DNA from: Bacteroidaceae bacterium
Lineage (GTDB): Bacteria > Bacteroidota > Bacteroidia > Bacteroidales > Bacteroidaceae
Assembly: GCA_900769765.1 (NCBI GenBank)
Contig: CAAGHW010000005.1
Span: forward strand, 26,907-90,906
DNA: 64,000 nt
Reading direction: 5' to 3'
Shown here piece by piece: positions 45,902 through 53,861 of this stretch (positions are counted from its first letter, which is position 1; the number at the start of each line of letters is the position of its first letter). The translations under genes were made by a program, and so were the position numbers. Below the pieces are notes generated by a model that had not been told where the DNA came from, did no database searches, and saw only the letters and a list, made by a program, of their open reading frames with translations.

Positions 45902-47793
45902 AACTCCTTAAATTTTAGGATAGTACTCAATACACTATCTTTATCCATACCGCATACGCGATACAACTCCTCGGGGGTTCCATGTTCGACGAACTGGTCG
46001 GGAATACCCATTACCTTTATAGCGGGGGTATATCCGTTCTCGGCCATATATTCGACAACGGCACTTCCCAAACCGCCATTGACGCAACCGTCCTCCAGGG
46101 TAACTACATATTTGAACTTCTCGCCTACCTCGCGAAGAATATCCGTATCTATCGGTTTCAGGAAACGCATATCGTAATGCGCAACACTTACGCCCTGTTT
46201 TTCAGCCTCGTCGATTACGCTCTCCATAACCTTGCCTATAGGGCCTATTGTAAGGAAAGCCACATCATTGCCCTTACGCATCATACGTCCCTTACCGACC
46301 TCGACGGCCTCGAGCGGACAACGCCAATCGACAAGCGAGCCTTTTCCGCGTGGATAACGGATGACAAAAGCACCCATATCGGGCTGAACAGCCGTAAACA
46401 TAAGCCTGCGCAATTCACATTCGTCGTATGGCGATGATATAGTAAGATTCGGTATAGGACGCAGATATGCAAGGTCGAATGCTCCATGATGCGTTGGACC
46501 ATCCTCGCCCACAATACCGGCTCTGTCAAGACAAAGAACAAAGTTCAGACGTTGCAATGCAACATCGTGTATAAGATTGTCGTAACCGCGCTGCATGAAC
46601 GATGAGTATATGTTGCAGAACGGAATAGAACCGCCCTTTGCCAAGCCTGCCGAGAATGTGACAGCATGTCCTTCGGCTATACCGACATCAAAGAAACGCT
46701 CAGGCAACTCGTTCATAAGTTTGTTCATGGAACAGCCTGTAGGCATAGCCGGCGTAATACCTATGATTCGTTCATCGGCCTTTGCCAGTTCCACAAGCGT
46801 TTCACCAAAGACATCCTGGAAACGCGGTGAGCCACCTTCGGAAACAATGCGTTCACCTGTCTCTATATCAAACACACCGGGTTGATGCCATACGGTAGCG
46901 TTCTTTTCGGCAGGTTCCCAGCCTTTACCTTTTGTGGTATGTATATGCAACATACGGGGGCCTGTCATATCCTTTATACTGCGCAACATGTGTACAAGTT
47001 CGTGTACGTCATGACCGTTTACAGGGCCGAAATAGCGGGCACTCATTCCCTCGAACACATTACGTTGACGGAAGAGCATTGCCTTAAGACCGTTGTTGAA
47101 ACGAATAAGGGCATTTGCACGCTGTTCGTTCAACAGACCCACCTTACGCAACCCCTTTGCAATGGCATAACGTATCTTGTTATATGCCCTTGACGAGTGC
47201 ATGGATATAAGCAACTGACTCATACCGCCGACACTCTTGTCGATAGACATGTTGTTGTCGTTAAGGATAACAAGCAGATTATTGGGAGTGTTCGACAGAT
47301 TGTTCAGTCCCTCGTATGCCAGACCTCCGCTCATGGAACCGTCACCAATAACGGCAACCACATGTTCGTTGCGACCTTGCAGCTTGGCCGATACCGACAA
47401 GCCCAACGCCGCCGATATGGAGTTTGAAGCATGACCGGCAACGAATGAATCATATTCACTCTCGTCGGGAGAGGGGAACGGCTTTATACCGCCGAACTTG
47501 CGGTTGGTATGGAAACGGTCTCTGCGGCCGGTAAGAATCTTATGGCTATAGGCCTGATGACCCACATCCCATACAAGCTTGTCTTCGGGAGTGGAAAAGA
47601 CATAATGCAAGGCAACAGTCAACTCCACCGAACCGAGACTCGATGCGAAGTGACCTGGATTGTTGGCCAATGAATCTATTATAAAGTTCCTGAGTTCAGC
47701 ACACACCTGCGGCAACATCTTTTCAGGCAACTGTCTGAGGTCGGCAGGTGAATCTATTTTGCTAAGCAAAGGATATTTTGTCAAGTTTTCCAT
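45898..47793 (-). CDS. dxs: 1-deoxy-D-xylulose-5-phosphate synthase
   Basis: Dxs is the thiamine-diphosphate enzyme that begins the MEP pathway. The 631-residue protein has [19 protein letters not shown], the thiamine motif [16 protein letters not shown]...ILNDNNMSI, and [19 protein letters not shown] with the catalytic glutamate. It is the first gene of the row with trkA and trkH, whose start codons overlap in ATGA. A promoter with matched boxes is upstream. Coupling isoprenoid synthesis to potassium transport has no known functional reason. Confidence 0.97.
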   Translation of the reverse strand: MENLTKYPLLSKIDSPADLRQLPEKMLPQVCAELRNFIIDSLANNPGHFASSLGSVELTVALHYVFSTPEDKLVWDVGHQAYSHKILTGRRDRFHTNRKFGGIKPFPSPDESEYDSFVAGHASNSISAALGLSVSAKLQGRNEHVVAVIGDGSMSGGLAYEGLNNLSNTPNNLLVILNDNNMSIDKSVGGMSQLLISMHSSRAYNKIRYAIAKGLRKVGLLNEQRANALIRFNNGLKAMLFRQRNVFEGMSARYFGPVNGHDVHELVHMLRSIKDMTGPRMLHIHTTKGKGWEPAEKNATVWHQPGVFDIETGERIVSEGGSPRFQDVFGETLVELAKADERIIGITPAMPTGCSMNKLMNELPERFFDVGIAEGHAVTFSAGLAKGGSIPFCNIYSSFMQRGYDNLIHDVALQRLNFVLCLDRAGIVGEDGPTHHGAFDLAYLRPIPNLTISSPYDECELRRLMFTAVQPDMGAFVIRYPRGKGSLVDWRCPLEAVEVGKGRMMRKGNDVAFLTIGPIGKVMESVIDEAEKQGVSVAHYDMRFLKPIDTDILREVGEKFKYVVTLEDGCVNGGLGSAVVEYMAENGYTPAIKVMGIPDQFVEHGTPEELYRVCGMDKDSVLSTILKFKEL

Positions 47794-47840
47794 TTTGTGA
47801 ATATTTTACAGCGGGCACAATAAATATCCGCTATAATCCG

Positions 47841-47874
47841 CAAATATAATATTTTAAAACATATTTACAGCAAA
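47841..47874 (-). promoter_or_regulatory. Promoter of the dxs-trkA-trkH operon
   Basis: On the minus strand TTTG (47874-47871), 22 bases, TATATTTG (47848-47841), about 48 bases before the dxs ATG. A second -7-like TATCTTTG lies at 47919-47912, so two starts are possible. Confidence 0.6.
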
Positions 47875-47942
47875 AATGCCATAAACAAGCATATCATGTA
47901 CAATTTCCGTACAAAGATACTATATTTCTTAATGAAGTTGAC

Positions 47943-47950
47943 TATTTTTG
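47943..47950 (+). promoter_or_regulatory. -7 box of the GSCFA gene
   Basis: TATTTTTG matches TAnnTTTG, 36 bases before the GSCFA ATG. No TTG at normal spacing is present. It points away from the dxs promoter. Confidence 0.5.
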
Positions 47951-47986
47951 TGATTGTAATTACGAAAATCGACACTCATCAATACA

Positions 47987-48985
47987 ATGATACGCTTCAG
48001 GACTGAAACAGAGCTCCCTACCGGCAAATACAGGATAAGCCACAGAAACAATCTGCTGCTTGCCGGTTCGTGCTTTGCCGACAACATAGGAAGTATGCTT
48101 GCCGACAGGAAATTCAACATTGGAATAAACCCTTTCGGCATATTGTACAATCCTTTATCCATAGCCACGATGCTGACACGCATCATCGAGGGCAAGCCCT
48201 TTACGGCTGATTCGCCTGAGCTGTTTGAGCACAACGGCAAATGGCACAGCATACTGCATCATGGCGATTTCTCGCGCAACACAAAAGAGGAGCTATTGGA
48301 AATTCTCAACAAACGTATTCAAGAGAGTCACAAAAGAGCCGTCGGTTGCGATACCGTAATAATCACCTTTGGAACGGCATACGCATACATACGCAAAGAC
48401 GACGGAGTTGTTGCCGGCAACTGCCACAAGCTGCCCACAGAGACCTTTACACGCCGTCTGCTCGGTATTGATGAGATTGTGGACACGACGGCAGAGGTCA
48501 TCAATGCATACCGCAAGTACTACCCCGACATAAAGTTCATGTTTACGGTGAGCCCGATACGCCACTTGCGCGACGGGGCACACGACAACCAGAAGAGCAA
48601 GGCGACTCTGTTGCTTGCCATAGACAAGATTCAGTCCCTGTTCCCTGAAAATACATTATATTTCCCGGCATACGAGATTGTACTTGACGAGCTACGCGAT
48701 TACCGATTCTATGCCGAAGACATGGTACACCCCTCGGCGGTGGCTGTCGAATACATCTGGGAATGTTTCGGCAGATGCTATTTCGACAACGGCACACAAA
48801 GGTTGAACGAAGAGATAGAAACCGTCATACGCGCCATTGGGCACCGTCCTTTAGATGCCGAATCGGAGGGTTACAAGAACTTCCTACGCAACTTATTGGA
48901 CAAAATTGGAGCGATTGAAGAAAAATATTCGTATATTGACTTCGAAAATGAAAAAACGCGATGCAGTACACTATTGAAGATATAA
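47987..48985 (+). CDS. GSCFA-domain protein
   Basis: A 332-residue cytoplasmic protein with the namesake motif LLAGSCFADNIGSML near residue 25, INPFGILYNPLSIATMLTR, and TFGTAYAYIRKDDGVVAGNC, which together define the GSCFA family. The fold resembles SGNH hydrolases, where the serine (in GSCF) and a late Asp/His (EDMVHPSAVAVEYI) would be catalytic. Substrate unknown. Its end overlaps murF-alr by 25 bases, so both are co-translated; a cell-wall-related role is plausible. Confidence 0.92.
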   Translation: MIRFRTETELPTGKYRISHRNNLLLAGSCFADNIGSMLADRKFNIGINPFGILYNPLSIATMLTRIIEGKPFTADSPELFEHNGKWHSILHHGDFSRNTKEELLEILNKRIQESHKRAVGCDTVIITFGTAYAYIRKDDGVVAGNCHKLPTETFTRRLLGIDEIVDTTAEVINAYRKYYPDIKFMFTVSPIRHLRDGAHDNQKSKATLLLAIDKIQSLFPENTLYFPAYEIVLDELRDYRFYAEDMVHPSAVAVEYIWECFGRCYFDNGTQRLNEEIETVIRAIGHRPLDAESEGYKNFLRNLLDKIGAIEEKYSYIDFENEKTRCSTLLKI

Positions 48986-51441
48986 GAGAGATTCTGAGAG
49001 CCAAAGAGAGAATAGTCACCCCCGACAGTAAGGTCACACGTCTGCTGACAGACAGCCGTTCGCTCAGTTTTCCGGAAGAGACAATATTCTTTGCCATAAA
49101 GACAAAGCATGGCGACGGACACAACTATGTAAAGGAACTCTATCACAGAGGTGTACATAATTTCATAGTCAACAGCACGGTTGGCTTTGAAGAACTTGAC
49201 AAAGCGAACTTCATCATCGTCGAGGACAGTCTAAAGGCACTGCAAAACCTTGCCGCACACCACCGTTCCCTGTTCGATATACCTGTCATTGGCATAACAG
49301 GCAGCGACGGCAAAACAATCGTCAAGGAGTGGCTGTACCAGCTAACAGCAGGCAACTACAACGTCACAAGGTCACCACGAAGCTATAACTCACAGATAGG
49401 CGTTCCGCTCTCGATATGGAAATTGAACGAAGAGAGCACTCTTGGCATCTTTGAGGCGGGCATATCCCGTGTGCAGGAGATGGACAATCTGCAACGCATA
49501 ATAAGACCCACAATAGGCATTGTCACTAACATAAGCAGTGCACATCAGGAGAACTTCAGCACAATGCAGGAAAAGTGTCTGGAAAAGCTATCACTGTTCC
49601 GTAATTGCGAGATTGTCATCTACAACGCCGATGACACACTCTTGGCAAACTGTGTGACACGTTCACATCTGCCGTCGCGCGAAATAGCATGGTCGCGCAA
49701 AGACCCGGAGCGTCCTCTGTTCATAAAGTCGATAGAAAAGGACGATACCGGAACAACAATCCGTTATGTATACCTTACAATAGAGAACAGCTACCGCATA
49801 CCGTTCCTCGATGACGCATCGATAGAGGATTCCATAAGTTGCCTTGCCGCCGCATTGTACCTGATGATTCCGGCAAGCACAATAACGGAACGTATGGCGC
49901 AGCTTGAACCCGTAGCCATGCGTCTTGAAGTAAAGGAGGGCAAGCAAGGCTGTCTTATCATAAACGACAGCTACAATTCAGACACAGCGTCACTTGACAT
50001 AGCCCTTGACTTTATGGAGCGTCGCAGCAGCACCCTTCCACACCTTAAACGCACACTTATCCTTGCCGACATAAAGCAGACCGGCGAAAGCGCACAGTCG
50101 CTCTACCGTATAGTATTGCAATATCTCGAAGAGAGAAAGATTGAAAAGTTCATAGGTATAGGCAAGGAGATATTTTCACAGGCTGCAAAGTTCAGGAAAT
50201 CGAACATCGAATGCCATTTCTTCAACACTACAGAAGAGTTGCTTGCATCACATATCCTCCGCGAAATGAACAATGAATGTATTCTCATCAAAGGCTCGCG
50301 TTCATTCCATTTCGAGGATGTTTCGGAAGCTCTTGAAAAGAAGGTACACCAGACCATACTCGAGGTGAACCTGAACGCTTTACGCGACAACCTCAACCGC
50401 TACCGCAACAACCTGTCACCCGACACAAGGACCGTTTGTATGGTAAAGGCTTCGGCCTATGGCGCAGGAGCACTTGAGGTGGGACGAACCCTGCAGGAGT
50501 GCAATGTTGACTACCTTGCCGTTGCCGTTGCCGACGAAGGTGCAGAATTACGTAAAGAGGGAATTACAACAGGTATAATAGTAATGAACCCCGAGCCAAG
50601 TTCATACACCACCCTTTTCGACAACAAGCTCGAGCCTGAGGTATACAGTTTCGGCATGCTCAAATCACTTATACACGCAGCCTGCCACGAAGGGATAACG
50701 GACTACCCCATACACATAAAGATTGACACAGGCATGCACAGGCTCGGTTTCTTGCCCGAAGAGATTCCGCAACTCATAGATACGCTGAAACGGCAAAGCG
50801 CACTTACGCCACGCTCGGTGTTCTCACACCTTGCAGGCAGCGACAGCGACCTCTTCGACGAGTTTACCAAAAAACAGATAAAACTTTTCGAAGGTGCAGC
50901 AGAAATGTTGCAGAACGCCTTTACACACAAGATTCTGCGCCATATATGCAACAGCGCTGGTGCCGAGCGTTTTACCGACGCACAATACGACATGGTGCGT
51001 TTGGGTATAGGACTTTACGGCATATCACCGACAGGTGATGACACTGCACTATGCCCCATATCGACATTGAAGACAATAATATTGCAGATACACGATGTCC
51101 CTGCCGAGGAGACCGTTGGATACAGCCGAAAAGGAACATTGACACGCGACTCGCGCATAGCGGCACTGCCCATAGGATATGCCGACGGCCTGAACCGCAA
51201 GCTCGGCAACGGTAAGGGTTATTGCGTGATAAACGGAAAACGCGCACCATATATCGGCAATATATGCATGGATGTCTGCATGGTCGATGTCACCGACATT
51301 GACTGCAACGAGGGAGATACCGTAGAGATATTCGGAGCCAACCTGCCTGTAAAAACAATTGCAGATTGGCTCGAGACAATTCCATATGAAGTGCTTACAT
51401 CCGTATCAAACAGAATAAAGCGCGTATATTACAGCGACTGA
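48961..51441 (+). CDS. murF-alr: Bifunctional MurF ligase / alanine racemase
   Basis: The 826-residue fusion is usual for Bacteroidota. Residues 1 to about 455 are MurF, which adds D-Ala-D-Ala to UDP-MurNAc-tripeptide; the ATP loop is GITGSDGKTIVKEW, where most MurF proteins have Asn in place of the Asp. Residues from about 460 are alanine racemase: MVKASAYGAGALEVGR has the PLP lysine, and GYSRKGTLTRDSRIAALPIG has the catalytic-tyrosine region. One protein thus makes D-Ala and its ligase step. It overlaps GSCFA by 25 bases and ends 2 bases from the stop of the convergent transporter gene. Confidence 0.95.
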   Translation: MQYTIEDIREILRAKERIVTPDSKVTRLLTDSRSLSFPEETIFFAIKTKHGDGHNYVKELYHRGVHNFIVNSTVGFEELDKANFIIVEDSLKALQNLAAHHRSLFDIPVIGITGSDGKTIVKEWLYQLTAGNYNVTRSPRSYNSQIGVPLSIWKLNEESTLGIFEAGISRVQEMDNLQRIIRPTIGIVTNISSAHQENFSTMQEKCLEKLSLFRNCEIVIYNADDTLLANCVTRSHLPSREIAWSRKDPERPLFIKSIEKDDTGTTIRYVYLTIENSYRIPFLDDASIEDSISCLAAALYLMIPASTITERMAQLEPVAMRLEVKEGKQGCLIINDSYNSDTASLDIALDFMERRSSTLPHLKRTLILADIKQTGESAQSLYRIVLQYLEERKIEKFIGIGKEIFSQAAKFRKSNIECHFFNTTEELLASHILREMNNECILIKGSRSFHFEDVSEALEKKVHQTILEVNLNALRDNLNRYRNNLSPDTRTVCMVKASAYGAGALEVGRTLQECNVDYLAVAVADEGAELRKEGITTGIIVMNPEPSSYTTLFDNKLEPEVYSFGMLKSLIHAACHEGITDYPIHIKIDTGMHRLGFLPEEIPQLIDTLKRQSALTPRSVFSHLAGSDSDLFDEFTKKQIKLFEGAAEMLQNAFTHKILRHICNSAGAERFTDAQYDMVRLGIGLYGISPTGDDTALCPISTLKTIILQIHDVPAEETVGYSRKGTLTRDSRIAALPIGYADGLNRKLGNGKGYCVINGKRAPYIGNICMDVCMVDVTDIDCNEGDTVEIFGANLPVKTIADWLETIPYEVLTSVSNRIKRVYYSD

Positions 51442-51443
51442 TA

Positions 51444-52754
51444 TTACAGCAGGTTCATTATAAATATGTAGAATATCAGCAAAGGTGTTATGTAACGTAG
51501 CATGAATATGACAACCGGTGCTATATAACGGTTGACAGCCCCATTGTTGGTAAGTTCATTCTTCATAAAGCCACGCTCAAGGAACCACGACACGAGGACA
51601 CATGTAAACATTGCCCCAAGAGGCATCATGACATTGGCTGTAAGTTTGTCGAATATATCAAGGTAATCTATTCCGAAGACCTTACTGAATGTCAACCCGC
51701 TCAACGCTATTGACAACACCGCCGTCGTTATGGCGCCGGCACGCCTTGAGAGCTTGAACTCCTCGGCGAAATAGGCTGTAAGCACCTCATTGAACGATAT
51801 TGTCGAGGTAAGCGAAGCCAGCATCACCAAGATAAAGAAGATTGTTGACCACAACGGTGCCAACGGCATACCGTTGAATATTTCGGGCAAGGTGACAAAA
51901 GCAAGCGAAGGACCTTCTGTAGGTGCAATGCCGGCACTGAACACAGCCGGGAATATCACCAGACCAGCCAATATCGAAACAAACAGGGTGAGTAGCGACA
52001 CATTCAACGAAGTTGAAACAAGGTTGTTGTTCTTCTTGAAATATGATGCGTATGTCACCATGCATCCCATTCCCACAGACAACGAGAAGAACGCCTGACC
52101 TACAGCCATCATTATCGTTTCGGGCTTGAAAGCTTCGGCAAAGTCACACGAGAGGAAGAAACGGTAACCCTCCATTGCTCCAGGCATGAAGGCAACACGC
52201 ACAGCCATTATTATGAGTATGACAAAGAGCAACGGCATCATCACCTTCGAAGCCTTTTCTATTCCCTTCTCGACACCGCGCGAAACGATAAAATATGTCA
52301 TAAGGATAAATATTATGCCATATATCAGCGGACGGTACGAGCCTTGGAACTCATTGAACTGTTCGGTAAAAGAGAGCTGTGATTTATACATAAGACCTGT
52401 AGCGGAGTTTACAAGATACTCCAACGACCATCCTGCTATAAGATAATAGTATCCCGAAATGAACAGGGCACACAACACTCCGCTGTATCCCAACCAGCTC
52501 CAACGCTTTGAAATGGCACGGAACGCCCCTACTGCATTCTGTCGTGTATGTCTGCCAATGGCAAACTCGGCAAGCATTGCCGGAATACCCACCACAAGAA
52601 CACTCAAAAGAAACACAAGCAGGAAGGCTGCACCACCATGTTTTCCCGCAATGTATGGGAAACGCCACAAGGCTCCTAAACCGATGGCACTGCCCGCCGC
52701 AACCAGAATAACACTCAATTTACCGCCGAAAGAGGCTCTTTTATTTTCGCTCAT
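51444..52754 (-). CDS. Sodium-dependent transporter, NSS (SNF) family
   Basis: A 436-residue transporter of the LeuT-type neurotransmitter:sodium symporter family. The signature is helix 1, VILVAAGSAIGLGALWRFPY, with GGAAFLLVFLLSVLVVGIPA and AEFAIGRHTRQNAVGAF following. It has 11 to 12 helices, with a helix-10 region AVLSIALSGLTFSKV. It imports amino acids or a related compound with sodium; which one is unknown. The stop codon is two bases from the stop of murF-alr. Confidence 0.93.
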   Translation of the reverse strand: MSENKRASFGGKLSVILVAAGSAIGLGALWRFPYIAGKHGGAAFLLVFLLSVLVVGIPAMLAEFAIGRHTRQNAVGAFRAISKRWSWLGYSGVLCALFISGYYYLIAGWSLEYLVNSATGLMYKSQLSFTEQFNEFQGSYRPLIYGIIFILMTYFIVSRGVEKGIEKASKVMMPLLFVILIIMAVRVAFMPGAMEGYRFFLSCDFAEAFKPETIMMAVGQAFFSLSVGMGCMVTYASYFKKNNNLVSTSLNVSLLTLFVSILAGLVIFPAVFSAGIAPTEGPSLAFVTLPEIFNGMPLAPLWSTIFFILVMLASLTSTISFNEVLTAYFAEEFKLSRRAGAITTAVLSIALSGLTFSKVFGIDYLDIFDKLTANVMMPLGAMFTCVLVSWFLERGFMKNELTNNGAVNRYIAPVVIFMLRYITPLLIFYIFIMNLL

Positions 52755-52795
52755 ATATTTTCAGTAATAGAAATTGAGCCGCGAAATTAGTAAAA

Positions 52796-52841
52796 AAAAT
52801 GGAAACGGACAGCATATTCCAATGCCATCCGTTTCCATTTT
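52796..52841 (-). terminator. Terminator of the ddh transcript
   Basis: Arms 52796-52809 and 52828-52841 pair perfectly over 14 bases; the loop holds a second small hairpin (GCAT/ATGC). On the minus strand the stem is followed by a run of T. It lies 28 bases after the ddh stop. Confidence 0.85.
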
Positions 52842-52868
52842 AACAATATTTCTTTTTTACACAACAAG

Positions 52869-53768
52869 TTACACAAGATGTGCAATATGCTGTTCGCGGT
52901 CACCGCTGAGCAAGTCGATAAGAGGAATCTCAATCATGGTATAGCAACCTGGTTGCTGACGCATTGTAGCACGTGCGCAACATACAAGCACCTGAGCAGT
53001 AAGAGCAGGGTTGTTTATTCTCATGTTGAACTCGAACAGCTGGTTCTGTGTTGTACCCGAAACGCCCTTACGTGTGAGGTTCACACCATGTCCCATATCA
53101 AGAAGATCATCTACACAAGGAACCTTGATAACATGTGTCTCGTCGTTCACGAAATAAGGGTCGGATTTGATTGTAGCAGCCACCTGATTGAAGTCGTAGC
53201 CCTCTTCGAGTTCGATATATACCATGCGGCGATGTATTCCTGTACCCACAGGGATTGTCATTGACAAGGCAGCCTTTACACCCTCGACAGCCTTAACTGC
53301 AACAGTGTGTCCCATACTCATACCCGGACCGAAGTTGGTATATGTTATACCTTTAGGCGCAATAGCTTCTAGCAATGTACGTACAACAGAGTCGCTTCCC
53401 GGGTCCCAACCTGCAGAGATGATTGAAACGGCATTACCCGCCTCGGCACTCTCGCCCAAAGAACGGCGCAAATCGAGAATCTTTGAGTGGATATCAAAGC
53501 TATCGACAGTATTTATGCCAAGAGCAAGAATATCCTTTGCATACTTTTCCACGCTACGTGTGGGAGTCGCAAGGATTGCAACATCAACATCACCCAACTC
53601 GCGGATATCCTTTACTACATTGTAACCCTCGAGTTCCTGCGGAAGATTCTCGGCTCCCGAACGACGTACAATACCTGCAACCTCAAAGTCAGGCGCAGCA
53701 TTCAACGCCTGAAGTGTATATTTTCCTATATTGCCATAACCGACGATGGCAGCTCTTATTTTTCTCAT
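52869..53768 (-). CDS. ddh: meso-Diaminopimelate D-dehydrogenase
   Basis: Ddh makes meso-diaminopimelate from tetrahydrodipicolinate in one step with NADPH and ammonia, for lysine and peptidoglycan. The 299-residue protein has the NADP fold [55 protein letters not shown] and [20 protein letters not shown], all family markers. Upstream a variant box TATCTTCG lies at 53800-53793. Monocistronic: terminator follows. Together with MurF this gives precursors for the same pentapeptide. Confidence 0.95.
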   Translation of the reverse strand: MRKIRAAIVGYGNIGKYTLQALNAAPDFEVAGIVRRSGAENLPQELEGYNVVKDIRELGDVDVAILATPTRSVEKYAKDILALGINTVDSFDIHSKILDLRRSLGESAEAGNAVSIISAGWDPGSDSVVRTLLEAIAPKGITYTNFGPGMSMGHTVAVKAVEGVKAALSMTIPVGTGIHRRMVYIELEEGYDFNQVAATIKSDPYFVNDETHVIKVPCVDDLLDMGHGVNLTRKGVSGTTQNQLFEFNMRINNPALTAQVLVCCARATMRQQPGCYTMIEIPLIDLLSGDREQHIAHLV

Positions 53769-53861
53769 ATTAATATCTTTTATTTTATAATGCGAAGATA
53801 TATATTTTCTCAGATTATATATTGAATAGAGCTGTTTTTTTATTTTTTTTAGGAATAAAAA

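Noticed and set aside
48961..51441. murF-alr fusion as a new fusion or assembly error
   Set aside because: This fusion is well known in Bacteroidota.
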